NCBI GenBank assembly: GCA_963971225.1
Contig: OZ020269.1
Location: forward strand, 93,682,865 to 93,746,864
DNA from: Melieria omissa
Taxonomy: Eukaryota > Arthropoda > Insecta > Diptera > Ulidiidae
Length of the DNA: 64,000 nt
Direction of reading: 5' to 3'
Below the pieces are notes generated by a model. The model saw nothing but the letters and a program-made list of their open reading frames with translations. It did no database searches and was not told where the DNA came from. Every line of letters starts with the position of its first letter. Within the stretch, counting starts at the first letter, position 1. Of this stretch, positions 47,008 to 58,700 are shown in pieces. The position numbers were made by a program, and so were the translations under genes.

Positions 47008-48999
47008 ATGTCAAATACAAAACTAAAACGTAAAGCAATTTCTTTGGAAACCAAACTTGAAATTTTAGATCGCCTTCGAAATGGAGAAGGCTCAACATTT
47101 CTTGGCAAAATGTTCGGTTTAACCCTTATTCTCATACCCGGGTACCCGGGTGCCCACTGCGATGTATTTTCGTGAAAAAAACTGACAAATAATGAAAATT
47201 TTTTTTTTACCTTCCGGATCCTCGTTATTTATGTGAAAAGCGAACAAATCATATCAAAATTTTATAAACACTTTTTAATTAACAAAATATTGAAAACTTA
47301 AAAATTTCATGAAATGGGTACCCGGGTACCCCGGGTGCCAAACGACGTTAGTAAGTTTGGGTATGAGAATAAGGGTTAAATGAGGCAACAATAAGAACTA
47401 TAAAAAAAAAAGAAATTGCAATTAGGCAATCGGTGATTTCTGGAACGAAACTATCTGTCAAGTCTTCATCATACACTAGAGATGCTGCTAAAGAAAAAAT
47501 GGAAAAAGCACTCATAATATGGCTTGAGGACAATGCACAAAAACAAATTCCCGTAAACGGAAACAATATCAAACAGCAAGCATTGAGGTTTTATAAAATG
47601 ATAAAAGACGAACAACCGTCTACATCCACACAATCAACTCCTGAGAAGAGCTACTTATTTTCTGCAAGCACCGGTTGGTTAACGGGATTTCTCCAAAGAC
47701 ATGCGCTCCATAACATAAAAATCAAGGGCGAGATTGCTTCTGGAGATCAGAAAGCCGCCAAAGAATTTTCACTTAAACTTCAAAAAATAATAGCCGATGG
47801 TGCATACAGTCCAGATCAGGTTTTTAATGCCGACGAATCCGGTCTTTTTTGGAAAAAAATGCCGAGAAGAACATATGCGGGCAAATCGCAAAAAAGTGCT
47901 GGTGGTTTTAAAGTTGAAAAAGATCGAGTCACGTTTTTATTTTGCAGTAACGCTTCTGGAGATCGGATGTTAAAGCCCCTGCTTATCAATCGTGCACTTA
48001 AGCCTCGAGCAATGAAAGATGTCGATTTTGATACATTGCCAGTTAATTGGATGGCCAATAAAAAAGCATGGGTGACAACTACAGTTTTCACAGAATGGTT
48101 CATTTAATATTTTGTGCCAGAAACTAGAAAATATATGAATGAAAAAGGCTTAGAATTGAAAGTTCTTCTGTTGGTAGATAATGCACCCGGGCATCCTCAG
48201 TTGGAACACGAAAATGTACAAGTTTTGTTCCTGCCGACGAATACCACATCCCTAATCCAACCACTGGACCAAGGAATTATCGCAACATTTAAAACTTACT
48301 ACATCAAACGAACATTCCAGTACATTTTGGACACTTTGGATAAGGATAAAACTCTTACAGTAATTGATGCCTGGAAAAAGTTTTCTATTCAAGATTGCGT
48401 TACACATGCTGCTTTAGCATTATCAGATTTACGACCATCAACCTTAAACGGATGTTGGAGAGCAATTTGGCCAGAATGTGTAAAAAGTAAAAATCATGTG
48501 GATCCAAATACAAACGAATATCCCAATATAATTTCTTTGGCACACGCAGTTGGTGGGGAGGGTTTTGATGACTTGGTATACGATGACATTGATGAACTGA
48601 TGATTGATAAAGTTCTTAGCGAAGACGAAATATTACATTTTGCCTCACAGAATGCTGATTCTATAGAAAGCAGCAGTGATAGTGAGGAACCTGAACCTAA
48701 TTCAAGAAGGACTTCAACTTGCAAATAAATTAGGACACCATTTCGTCATAAATGATCCCAATGTCGAAAGAGCTGCACAATTCCAACGTGAGCTGAATTC
48801 TTGTATGGCTCGTTACAAAGAATTATACAAAGAGTTAGCAAGAATTGGCGAACAACGGCTCATAACAGAGTTCATTGTTAAAAATGTAGATGCTGAACGA
48901 GCAAGAGAAAGTCCAGTTCAAAATTATTCCAGCGATGAAAGTGATTGCATACGCGTTCGAAGCAAGCGAATGCGAATAACTGATGATGACAGCAATTAA
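47008..48999 (+). pseudogene. Tigger/pogo transposase, interrupted
   Basis: ATG at 47008 opens a helix-turn-helix region (TKLEILDRLRNG) cut at codon 37 by the MITE at 47123-47375. The frame resumes after it, with a CENP-B-like DNA-binding region (GWLTGFLQRHALHNIKIKG), then the catalytic blocks NADESGLFW (near 47830), LLLVDNAPGHP (near 48175) and LIQPLDQGIIATFK (near 48255), that is, all three acidic sites of the DDE superfamily. An in-frame TAA sits at 48105, before the second catalytic block. A frameshift near 48690-48715 moves the C-terminus (LQLANKLGHHFVINDP to 48999) to another frame. Not functional, but otherwise nearly complete. Confidence 0.9.
47123..47375. mobile_element. 253-bp piggyBac-type MITE inside the transposase ORF
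   Basis: Perfect 17-bp ends CCCTTATTCTCATACCC / GGGTATGAGAATAAGGG flanked by TTAA (47119-47122, 47376-47379). Inside both ends lies a GGGTACCCGGGTACCC motif. The target TTAA falls on a Leu codon and its duplication keeps the flanking frame consistent when the element is disregarded. Confidence 0.92.
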
Positions 49000-49539
49000 A
49001 TTTATGTTCCTGTATTTATGATTATCACTTATTTTTTTACTTTTTATATTTTTTTTTTATTTTTTTACCTTTCAAATTAAATAAACTATTCTTTTCGTTA
49101 ACAACATAGCTGTTTAACATAATTATTTTTAGTTTTTGAACTTGCCATACATTTAATTTATATTATTTTTAAGATTAGAGTGCATATCTTTTTTATCTTT
49201 AATAACTATGCTTGTAAAAATAAACATTATATATGTGATTTAATAAAATAAACATGAATACTTGTTCTTAAAAAATCCTTGTTTTTCACTAATTTTAGTA
49301 GGTTTTAGAGATTAGGAACGAATCACCTATTTTTGAATACGATCAATGTCTTTTTTTACACGGTTTTTTCTGGAACCAATCTACCGTGTAAAAACAGAAT
49401 TAGGTGTTTAACATAACAAAATACAAAAAATACTGAAACATCTTAAATCTTTCCACATTTATTCGTATCACATCAAGGACGAAAATGTTTGCCAAATCTA
49501 TTAATCGCACAACACTTTACACCTTTCATAGTAAACATT

Positions 49540-49673
49540 TGTTGTTTTGTTTTTAGTTTTTATTTTTTTACTTTTTAATTGTTGAGCTTTTGTTGTTTTT
49601 AGTTTTTATTTTTTTACTTTTTAAGCTCAACAATTGAAAAGTAAAAAAATAAAAACTAAAAACAAAACAACAA
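49540..49673. repeat. inverted repeat with ~50-bp arms
   Basis: The left arm (TTGTTGTTTTGTTTTTAGTT...GTTGAGCTT, to 49589) is the reverse complement of the right arm (49623-49673), separated by a ~33-bp loop that repeats part of the left arm. Little or no mismatch, so the arms are recent or kept alike by gene conversion. Absent from block 2. Confidence 0.8.
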
Positions 49674-50784
49674 AACTTAGTAAATCAGTCAAAGTCAGTG
49701 CTTACAAAGTTTCAATGCTTATGAGACGTTGCCGGTTTTATGCTGATTTTCTACTTAAAAATGTTTATTCAGTCATACACAAAGTGCGATGAAATGTGAT
49801 AAGACGAAGCCATCATCGTGGCGTTGAAGACCTCCGCTAGTTCCGTTAGAATAGGAAAGGACCTGTCCAAGCCGTTCTAAACCAAACGAGGTTTCCGACA
49901 GTGCGATCCTTTTTGTTGGAGAAAATTAGCTGGTGAAGCGGAGGAGCGAGCGAGCGAGAAGTGGGTTGTGCGGCGAACGACAAAGTATGTTCTGTCAAAA
50001 CACAGAGAGTCTTGGACCACACTTCACTCATGGCATGTTTGATTTGGATTTGAAATGGTGAACGACTTTGTCTATCGAACCTCGAGATCAAACAAAGAAT
50101 ATCTAAAAGACGGTACCCTTTGAACGACGCTGGACAGAAGCAGACAGCAAGCACAGAACAGAAGCCGATGTCGCGCTGTTTTGAGTTCGGCTTACGGCCG
50201 ATAAACTGTTATAGCGTCAGTTTAGTAGGTAAGACGGAAGGTTTTTTAAAAACTTTTGCCAGAAATTTTAATTGACTCACAGCTTAATTCGAGTCTCAAG
50301 TGTGTGAGAAACGTTTTTTTTATTTTTTATTATTTACCATTGTGACTACTTTCGATGGCAGAATAAAACAGAAATGTCCATTGCACAGCATTGGACAAGT
50401 ATTGGAGCTGGTCATCACTTCACGCCCACACAGTTTCGCGCTCTACAGAGAAGCACTGAAGACTTCTACAGTTCCATTTGGATGATCTTTATTATTATTG
50501 TGTTTCAATTTCACGCAATTCCGATTTACTGTCATTGGCCATTGACCAAACAAATCGAACAAATCTTCGTCATCCAGCCAGCAGCCAGTCGACCTTCGGC
50601 GCACTTCGACTGCGGCTGCGCAATGCCGGCGAAGGTGTGCTCAACCTGTTGTCTCATTAACGCGCCGCGCACACAGCCACCGCCGCGTCGTTTATGGACA
50701 TAAGTGTGTAGTAAAGTGCCACATTGACTGTTCATGACCACCAATCCGAGTGGCCAAACTTCACAGCGGCCACTTCGAGTTTCG

Positions 50785-50817
50785 CTTTAAAAGTGCCGCA
50801 TGATGTGGCGGCGTCAG
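50785..50817 (+). promoter_or_regulatory. putative TATA/Inr promoter of peptide gene 4
   Basis: CTTTAAAAG (50785-50793) followed ~27 bases later by GTCAGCAAG (50812-50820), a fly-like initiator, gives a 5' untranslated region of about 75 bases before ATG 50888. The same interval is deleted in block 2. Confidence 0.45.
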
Positions 50818-50887
50818 CAAGTCGCGCTCCGCACGTCGACAGCGTTGCAGTTTGGCGAATCGTTTCCACAGACATCGGCGCGTCAGA

Positions 50888-51124
50888 ATGCAGACAAACG
50901 CCACTTTCTTGTTTGTATGCCAAGTTCTGTGGCTGTTGGGCGGCTGCACGCGACCGCAGCAGTCTGGCGAAGTGGTGGAGGCCAGTGAAAATGTGCCGCA
51001 TTGGTCGGCGGGTCTGGTGCGGCCGTACCACATACTGGAAGGAAAGCCGCTGCCCGCCTGCCCGGAAGGCTACATTCTGGCCAATCGACGATGTCGCAAG
51101 CGCGTGAAGCGAGTGCGCAGCTGA
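50888..51124 (+). CDS. small secreted cationic peptide, C-X10-C family, member 4
   Basis: The product is 78 residues. A hydrophobic N-terminus (ATFLFVCQVLWLLGGC, residues 5-20) acts as signal peptide or lipoprotein-like leader. An acidic linker (GEVVEASENVPHW) follows, then C58 and C69 in CPEGYILANRRCRK and a very basic end (RVKRVRS). The spacing, the Gly-Tyr after the first Cys and the Arg-Lys after the second match the three genes at 5.9-9.7 kb, although the rest is unrelated. I chose ATG 50888 rather than the upstream in-frame ATG 50852, which would add a charged stretch before the leader. AATAAA at 51185. Codons are GC-richer than in members 1-3. Secreted, function unknown. A decayed copy is at 62.17 kb. 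Confidence 0.75.
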   Translation: MQTNATFLFVCQVLWLLGGCTRPQQSGEVVEASENVPHWSAGLVRPYHILEGKPLPACPEGYILANRRCRKRVKRVRS

Positions 51125-51184
51125 TTTGCTTTAATTGTTATTCGGTTTTTAGTTTGACTTGACTGATTTTTGTTTTATATTATA

Positions 51185-51190
51185 AATAAA
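51185..51190 (+). terminator. poly(A) signal of peptide gene 4
   Basis: AATAAA 60 bases after the stop codon; conserved in the block 2 copy near 62268. Confidence 0.6.
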
Positions 51191-51304
51191 TTTCAAGCAT
51201 TGTTTGTAACTTGGGATCTTGGAATATTCGGTGTGGGCCATAGCGGAACTGTTGTTGCAGTGGAAGGAAGTTCATGTTCAGTCCGACGGAAAATAAAGAC
51301 GAAG

Positions 51305-52110
51305 CATTACTTCCGGAGGGGTAGGTAAGGTTAGGTTAAAATGGCTGGATAGCAATAATCCTACACTTAGGCCAAGATACTGGACCATTATGATGCCATA
51401 AAGCTAAGTAGGTTTTTAACATCTATGCACGATGTTTTCGTCATGTTTGAAAGAAACAGTTGTTCTAGGATGTATAGTATACTTCTACTAAGTGCTGGGC
51501 AATGCCAGAGGAGATGCTGCACGCTTTCTTCCTCTTCAACTCAAGCGCAGCTTCTACAAAAGTCTCTTGGGTTGACACCCAGTCTGATGGCGTGTGCTCC
51601 GATTAAACCAGTGTTCTGTGAGAGTCCTTGTTAGAATGGATAACTGGGTCCTTTTGAGGCCCAGGATACTCGCAGTCCACTTCCTGTCGTGTGACGGCCA
51701 TATGTGTCCAGCTGTTGCACATGAGAAGAGATTATGCCAACGTCTTTGAGCTGTGCGGATTGCATGCGTTCTGGCGGTAAGTTTGAAAGTGGCCAGTTGC
51801 GTACCTACCGTCTCCTTGTTGGGAAGGATATGGGTGGTTGTGCCTTTCTGCGGCACTCAGTAAGAGACTTTGTGTTGTCCACGCACGAATCCAAAGCTTT
51901 AAGCGCAGCTTGGCCGTCAGAGAAGATGAAGACTTGCTTCCTTCTGTTAGGCGTTGGATTCAGGTCCAGACTGGCATCCTGGATGGTGATCATCTCCGCC
52001 TGATTTACACTGCACTGATCCGGGAGTCGGTTAGACATTTCAATCTCCAGGTCTGGGGAGAATACGTCACCTACAACCTTTCCGTCCAGCCTAGATCCAT
52101 AGAAACACGT
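51305..52110 (-). pseudogene. I-like element remnant (RNase H to 3' end), block 1
   Basis: On the minus strand SVNQAEMITIQDA and KQVFIFSDGQAALKALDS (near 51900-52000) form the core of a retrotransposon RNase H domain. Downstream remnants resemble AQRRWHNLF and the Cys-His tail. The 3' end CCTAACCTTACC lies at ~51325. Stops and shifts throughout. The same insertion is in block 2 (62330-63060), so it predates the duplication. Confidence 0.75.
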
Positions 52111-52660
52111 TTATATTTTATATTTATACATTCAGTTTACAGTTGAATTACTTACAGACTATGGGAAACAATTAATTCTTGTATACATTTTCATTGTAAA
52201 GGAAATTTCACAGGCTATAATACGGTATTAAATTTATTATAACTTGATAATACATTTTATCGAGAAAAATTCCGTTTTTACAAATTTTATATAAAAACAA
52301 AAACAAGTTTTGTTAAATAAAACATTGAACTTTGACCCTACGCAACATTGAGCTACGCCTTCGTATGCGTTTCCCAGGCAAACTTTTAAGTTTGTTAGAT
52401 TGACGCAAATAAGCTCTACACAGCCCAACTTTCCGTTTTTACAACTATTGCATTTGTTCCTAAATTTGGCCTACCGAATATGTGCCGTCACGCATAGACT
52501 TTTCTTTTAATGTCTACTTTCATATGAAAAACCAAATTTTTAGTTATATAGTTTTTTTTACACATACATTTACTATTTTCATTTCTCAATATTTTATTTC
52601 ATTTCACTTCATTTAATTTCATTTCATTTCAATTATTATTAAAGACCACTTTTCTTGAGG
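52110..52660. other. non-coding, dispersed repeat
   Basis: 52190-52400 is a copy of the repeat at 33190-33500. The rest is AT-rich, with (ATTTC)n near 52580-52630. No gene. Confidence 0.4.
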
Positions 52661-52670
52661 CATTGATCAC

Positions 52671-53573
52671 CTACGGGTACGGCAACAGCGGTCCAAAGTT
52701 CGCTGGAAGTTGTGCTGGAATGTTTTCTGTAATGAAAATCTGCTGTATGTCATTGTTCATCATAAATATTATCGATTAAATAGTTGCTGCACTGGACTCA
52801 GATGATTTCGTCAAAGTCTCTACAACCTGTTGCTATAACTGAGTGTGTTAAATTTTTAAGAATTTTTTTTTAATATTTTTTATATGTTATGTCATAATCA
52901 AGTTGAAAGGGTTGCAAAAAACTAAACTCAATATGGTAAAAAAAATCATGAAAAATTAAAGTGAGATGCAATAAAGGTTGCCTATAATTTTTGAGAATTG
53001 ACTGAATGGTTCAGTTTTCAGAAATTACAAATTGTCTATCGATTTATTCTATCGAGTCTATCGAGTCTAATATGATTGGATTTTCAGACTGTCTGTATTC
53101 AACTACTGTCTGCACAGATCAGATTGTCCGATTTGTATTCCAAAGAATTTTTACGTAAGAAGAAACAGACATCAACGAGTTTGACTAACATTAGGCGGAC
53201 AAAACTTCAGTGCGTTTTCTTTTGCAATCCGAAGCCACCAAGAAACGGAATCGCACCAATTGTCTCATAATTTTGTTGGGAAGAGTAGGTCTACGGAAGA
53301 CCTTTCTCTAAACCTGTATCAATCTATCTGTGTGTTTTGTCTGGATTTTGAGAGTCTTGAAATTGTTTCATAAATTCGAATTTTTAAAATACTTGGCACT
53401 GATTTATCTCAAATAATTAATGCAAATAGTGAATCATCGGTTGAAAACTAAATGTTCCTGGTTCTGAATTGTATTCGTGACTTACGTGGCGGATTAACCT
53501 CTGCTGAGGGCCTGGCACTTGTCAAAGCCAGAAATGCTACCAGCAATAACACTAACAATTTCATTGAATACAT
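52671..53573 (-). CDS. candidate two-exon secreted proline-rich peptide
   Basis: Exon 1 (53486-53573, minus) encodes MYSMKLLVLLLVAFLALTSA, a strong signal peptide, then RPSAEVNPP. The donor is CAC|GTAAGT. The proposed exon 2 (52671-52726) follows acceptor TTTTCATTACAG, keeps the phase and encodes NIPAQLPANFGPLLPYP, then TAG. The total is 47 residues, with a mature part of ~27 that is Pro-rich and lacks cysteine. A start at the internal Met (53564) is also possible. TTTAAAAAGG on the minus strand near 53741-53750 could be the TATA box. Short Pro-rich secreted peptides in flies are often antimicrobial, immune or reproductive, but no family is recognised here. The exon 2 choice (a 759-bp intron) is the weak point; without splicing the frame runs only to a nearby stop. 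Confidence 0.55.
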
Positions 53574-54262
53574 GTTGAGATTCTTTAGATTTCGTTGACG
53601 TACTTTAATTTTTAATTAATTATTCAATTTCTCTAAAGGAAAACTCAAGGATTCAATACAACGCCGAGTCAGATTTAGAACGTGGAACCGCTCGCTCCAC
53701 GGTTGCAATCGCACTGTAGAGAAGTCTGTGGTCGATTCCCTTTTTAAATGGTTTCTTTAAATTAAATTAGACATGGAAAGTCTATTCGAAAATTGCAATT
53801 TTGACGCTCGGGTACGTACTAAAGAGCTGCACAAAATCTTCTATTTAGCACACTTCACTACTGCACAGTACTGTCAAGTACTGTACTTCAGTGTCGCAAT
53901 GACAGCAAATTCAAATGCTCAATAGTTCTATTCTGCAACAAAGCAAGCACTGCATCATTCCAAAACCTTTTCGCTACAGCAGCGACAGTGCTTGTGTTCT
54001 GTTGCGAAACAAAACATCAAAACAGAAAGCTATAATGAGGTTAAGTAACGGTAAATCATAGCAAGCACACGGCGTGAAGGAGAACTTCTACATCACACCG
54101 TGTGAAGCAGAACTTCTACTTCACACCGAGTGAAACAGACTTAACCCTTCGCTGCATGGCATTGCATATATGCAATGTTAACTTTTAATAGATTTCGAAA
54201 CTATTCTGTTCACTATTTTACAGTCATTCATTCTACAGTTGTGTCTTTTATGGTAAAACATT

Positions 54263-54403
54263 TGTCACGGACAGGGTGGCAACTCGGGAAGTTGCTACGG
54301 GGTAGTCGCGTAGGTGGGCACGCTGCCGGTGCACAATTACTTTTTACACAAAATTGTTAACGACTTTTATTTATTAAAATGTGTTAATAAACCATCCTTG
54401 ACA
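54263..54403 (+). repeat. 5' LTR
   Basis: 141 bp, TG...CA ends, AATAAA near 54387 as poly(A) signal. Unusually short for a Gypsy element; solo promoters are not obvious. Confidence 0.92.
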
Positions 54404-55026
54404 AGTCAGAAGTGGGATACCAGTGAATTTATAAGGGAAATTCATCGGCAGAGAACAAAAACAGGAAAAGACGGCATTCGGTGAAGACCACAGCGACGCC
54501 AGCGAATCTGCTGACCAAAGCATAAGCCGCACGCAATCTTGCAACGAGTGGCAACATAGGCACTGCAAGTAAGCAGGAGAAATAACCAACGAAGGGGTTT
54601 CAGCAAGCGGCAACGAGCGAAGAGCGCAGCAGCAGGCAACGATCGGCACGGCGACAATCAACGAACCGATTGCAGCACGCCGAAAGAACGAACGAGTGAA
54701 TGTGCAGCCGTAGCATATACATAACGTAAAGGGCATGCGTAACCAACGAACAGAGTTGCGTAAGCTTCCAACGAAAACGAACTTTCCACGGTGGTAGCTA
54801 AGGAACGAGCTGCCTAAAGGAAACACGAACACGAGCACAACCAACGAACCGGGTTAACGCAAGCTAGACGAAGGAGAAAGTTAAACCGCAAAGAGAAAGA
54901 CGAGAAAACGACAGGGGAAGAGTGTCGTGATTTAGAAAGTTCTAGAACAATAGCGGAAGACGAAAGCGTGGCAGATACAGCACAAAGGAAAAAGTGCAAC
55001 GACAGACGTGAACGAGCAACGACAAG
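54404..55026 (+). other. 5' leader of the LTR retrotransposon
   Basis: About 620 bp between LTR and gag ATG, rich in AACGA-type repeats (GAACGAACGAGTG, CAACGAACC, ACGAACAC). No coding frame on the plus strand; minus frames here are shadows. It starts with the candidate primer-binding site. Confidence 0.6.
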
Positions 55027-55713
55027 ATGAGGATGAAAATTGAAACGCTTACGGTGGCGCAGCTGAATACGCTTTTACGGCACGCCAATTTGCCATGTCT
55101 CGGCAACAAAGCGCAGAAGATTTCCATTCTGGTGGAGGCACGAGGTAACGACGAAGTAGACTTGGACGAATTGGGTACGGACGAGCCCTGGGAGAAGCAA
55201 CTGGAGGAGCTGAGAGAGCTGGTTAGCAATTTAACACACACAGTGAGTGAGCTGGTTCAAGGCCAGTCGACAGTGTCACCAATTTCGGTGCAGCCACCGA
55301 ACGTGCAGGCGACCAGCACACCGAGTCCCGCAGTACAGAGTCGCCTAAATTACACACACGAGGCAGTAGGAATGCTTCCGGAATTTGATCCACTGCGGAA
55401 AATTGTGACGACGCGACAGTTTATCGCGAAAGCAGAGCAGCTGCAGCGGCTATATGCATGGACCGAGGAGACGCTGTTATTTGCAGTACAGTGCAAGATG
55501 AAGGGCATCGCGAGGGATTGGTTAGATGCGCAGCCAGTGTTCCAATCCTGGGCTGCTTTTGTGAGTATGCTGACAAAAGACTTCCCATGTACAGTTAATT
55601 CTGCGGACGTTCATAGGGAATTGGCCAGCCGCAAACGCAAATCCGGTGAACCGCTGGTCGAATACGTGGAAGACGTGGAAGTATCGACGATACCGCCATC
55701 AACTCGTACGTGA
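55027..55713 (+). CDS. gag (N-terminal part), ends at a frameshift
   Basis: 228-residue frame starting MRMKIETLTVAQLNTLLRHA, a SAP-like N-terminal helix pair, then a coiled acidic stretch (EKQLEELRELVSNL) and a capsid-like region (RQFIAKAEQLQRLYAW...WLDAQPVFQSWAAF). After residue ~220 the frame ends in a stop at 55711. The downstream frame carries what looks like the continuation of the same capsid region (AINSYVIHGLQDMG) immediately before the nucleocapsid, so an indel probably lies just before 55710. Programmed frameshifting would normally come after the nucleocapsid, so I favour a mutation or sequence error. Confidence 0.75.
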   Translation: MRMKIETLTVAQLNTLLRHANLPCLGNKAQKISILVEARGNDEVDLDELGTDEPWEKQLEELRELVSNLTHTVSELVQGQSTVSPISVQPPNVQATSTPSPAVQSRLNYTHEAVGMLPEFDPLRKIVTTRQFIAKAEQLQRLYAWTEETLLFAVQCKMKGIARDWLDAQPVFQSWAAFVSMLTKDFPCTVNSADVHRELASRKRKSGEPLVEYVEDVEVSTIPPSTRT

Positions 55714-58700
55714 TCCATGGGCTGCAGGACATGGGCCTCACTCGAACGCTGTTGGCGATGCATTTTGGTACGACCGACGAACTCCTTCGATCATTGGAGA
55801 ACTTGGGGATGACCACGGGAACGCCATCCGTGTCATCACGGACCGAAGTGCGGCAGTTAAACGCACCGATGGAGCCGCAGCAAAACCCCAACAAGCAGAG
55901 GGGCCCAAAGTGTTTCAACTGCAACGAGTATGGCCATATAGCGGTCAAGTGTCCATTGCCGCAAAAGAAACAACGGTGCACAAAATGTTCGAAGGCCGGC
56001 CACGAAGCGAAGGATTGCCGAGGGGGAACAAGGGCAACCGTCGCCAAAATAAGTGCACACGTCGACGGAGACACCATACCGCCGATTATCAAAACCGTCC
56101 ACGTATTCGGAAAACATCTGCACGCGCTAGTGGACACTGGTAGCGATCGGTCGCTGATACGTCGTGGGGCGGTGCCACCAGCAACTGAGGTGGTACCGGC
56201 GCAGAAAACCTTTAGAGGATTCGGAGGGGCGACTGTCCAAGCAACGCAGGCTGTGCGAACTGAGATCGAGCTGGATAGTAAACCAGCAACAGCGACATTA
56301 TATATCGTCCCAGACAATTCGTTGTCACAGGACATACTTCTGGGGAGGGACATCTTGTGCCCGCCGAACAAACGGTTGACAATCGAGTCAGGGGTGATGC
56401 AGCTAAAGACGAAGGCTACTGATCCGGAGTTCCACATTCACGACGGGTTACACCAAGAGCAACACGCAGCGCTGCGGGCGCTACTTGGCGAATACGACGG
56501 CTGTTTCGCGGAGGGGCTGCCAACACTGGGCAGGTGTACGACGACGACAATGCAGATAACGGTTGCCACAGACAAGCCGATTGTGGGCAAGCGCTATCAA
56601 GTCCCGCTGGCACGACAATCAGAGTTGTCAGCCATTATCCAGGATTTACTGGCACACGACATCATACGACCAAGTACGTCGCCGCATGCAGCATCGGTTG
56701 TGTTGGTGAAGAAGGCGAACGGGGAGAGCAGGATGTGCGTGGACTATCGAGCAGTGAATGCGGTCACCGTCAAAAAGCAGTTTCCAATGCCGATGGTCGA
56801 AGAGCAGCTATCTAAATTAGCGGGCGGCAAGTACTACACAATCCTCGACATGACATCCGGATACTATCAAATCCCGATGCAAGAAGAAAGCAAACAGTAC
56901 ACCGCTTTCCTAACGCACGAGGGCCTGTTTGAACACAACGTCATGCCCTTTGGGTTAGTCAACGCGCCCATGTACTTCCAGGAGATGATTACAAAATTGA
57001 TAGCCACGCTCAGTAATCGAAAACGGGTCATAAGTTACGTCGACGAAGTTATCATCGCAACACCCACAGTTGATGAAGGACTACAGGTGCTGCGCGAGTT
57101 TTTGGAAGCAGTTAAGAAAGCAGGGTTGACGCTAAGGCCGTCTAAATGCACTTTCATGGAAACCGAAGTCAAGTTCTTGGGCCATACAGTCAACGCAGCA
57201 GGCATCAGCCCAGGCAACGAGAAGACCGAGTGCATTGAAAACTTTCCGATACCGACCAATGTTTTGGAAGTCAGACAGTTCCTGGGGCTGACGGGATTTT
57301 TCCGCAAGTTTGTGGAGAAATACAGCCACGTCGCGCAACCATTGACGACGCTCTTACGAAAGGATGCACCATTTGTGTGGCATCAGGAGCATGAAGAGGC
57401 GTTTGCCGAGCTGAAGGCAATTATCACGCGCAGGCCCGTACTTGTCATCTACGACGTCGGCAAACAACACGAAGTGCATACAGACGCAAGCAGCATTGGC
57501 TTATCAGGCATGCTTCTACAGCAGGAAGGCAACGGGTGGAAACCGGTGTCATTCTACAGCCGACGATGCACACCCGCCGAAACGAGGTATGCCAGCCACG
57601 AACTTGAAGTACTAGCAATTGTCGAAACTTTGGAGAGGTTCCGGTTTTACTTGCTGGGTACGCATTTCACGGTTGCGACGGATTGCAACGCCATCGTTAC
57701 AACAAAGGCAACCACACCACTTCCGCCACGCATTGCTAGATGGTGGCTACGTTTGCAAGAGTATAATTACGATTGCATCCATCGAAAGGGAACGAACATG
57801 CAGCACGTTGATGGTATGAGTCGAGCGCCAGGGTTGCCACCTCGCGAACCCGGCACGGTGGCTGAAAGTATCTTGTCAGTAGCAGCAACCGAAACAACGG
57901 ACTGGGTGTACGCAGTTCAGATGCAGGACCGCAAATTGACGGAAATCGTGAAAGCACTCAGCGGCGGAGATTCGCCAAACGCAGCACAAATCAAGCAAGA
58001 TTTTGAATTGCATACGGGACGCCTCTATCGAAAGGTCGAGGGCCAGCGTAAGTTGGTTATACCGAGGGCAGTACGATGGAGGATCGCGAGAGCCTGTCAC
58101 GATAACTCCGGACATTTTGGACTCGAGAAGACCCTACAGGGTATCCGGAAAGACTTTTGGTTCCCGAGAATGAGACGTTATGTGAAGAGCTACATCGCAT
58201 CCTGTCCTCAATGCTGCTACGCGAAGGTCAAGGGGGGCAAACCAGAAAGCCAGATGCACGAGTCCGACACGCAGCCCATTCCATTCCGGACACTTCACTT
58301 GGACCACTTGGGGCCATTCCCCAAGTCCAAACGGGGCAATGTGCATGTCATCGTATTGGTGTGCGCATTTTCAAAGTATGCAATGCTGAAGGCGGTAAGG
58401 AACACCAAAACTACTCCAGTGATCCAGATGCTGACCGAGGTCATGAGTATTTTCGGCCAACCACGTCGAGTCATCACCGATCGAGGTACCGCCTACACAT
58501 CAAAAGAATTTGCGAACTTTGTGGAACGGTATGACATTCAGCACATCAAGACTGCAGTCCGAACACCGCGCGGGAACGGACAAGTTGAGCGGGTGAATAA
58601 GACGCTGCTCACAGCTCTCAAGTGTTCCGTTGACGAGGTCCGTAACTGGGATACGATGCTTCATACGATCCAGTGGAGCATGAACTCCCAGGAAAACGCA

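Larger units (their letters stand above)
46433..49406 (+). mobile_element. Tigger (pogo-type) transposon, near full length but inactive
   Basis: 2974 bp. Ends CACCTAATTCTGTTTTTAC and the inverse GTAAAAACAGAATTAGGTG, with further inverted TTTTTTTACACGGT blocks. TA stands at the left (46431-46432); the right flank is TT, so the duplication has mutated or shifted by one. It contains a transposase gene broken in three ways and two nested MITEs. Block 2 has no Tigger here, so insertion followed the duplication. Confidence 0.85.
46196..52307. repeat. segmental duplication block 1
   Basis: Aligns in order with block 2 (60250-63282): the flank TTGAATTTTT.TTAAGG and CAGTTATAAATT-type stretch (46200-46400), 49735-50100, the peptide gene region 50580-51240, the I-like remnant 51300-52110 and the AT-rich tail to ~52307. 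Visible divergence suggests an old event. Unique to block 1 are the Tigger insertion and the intact peptide gene. Confidence 0.8.

Noticed and set aside
55595..56437. 280-residue minus frame
   Set aside because: Shadow of the GC-rich pol gene on the other strand; no domain.
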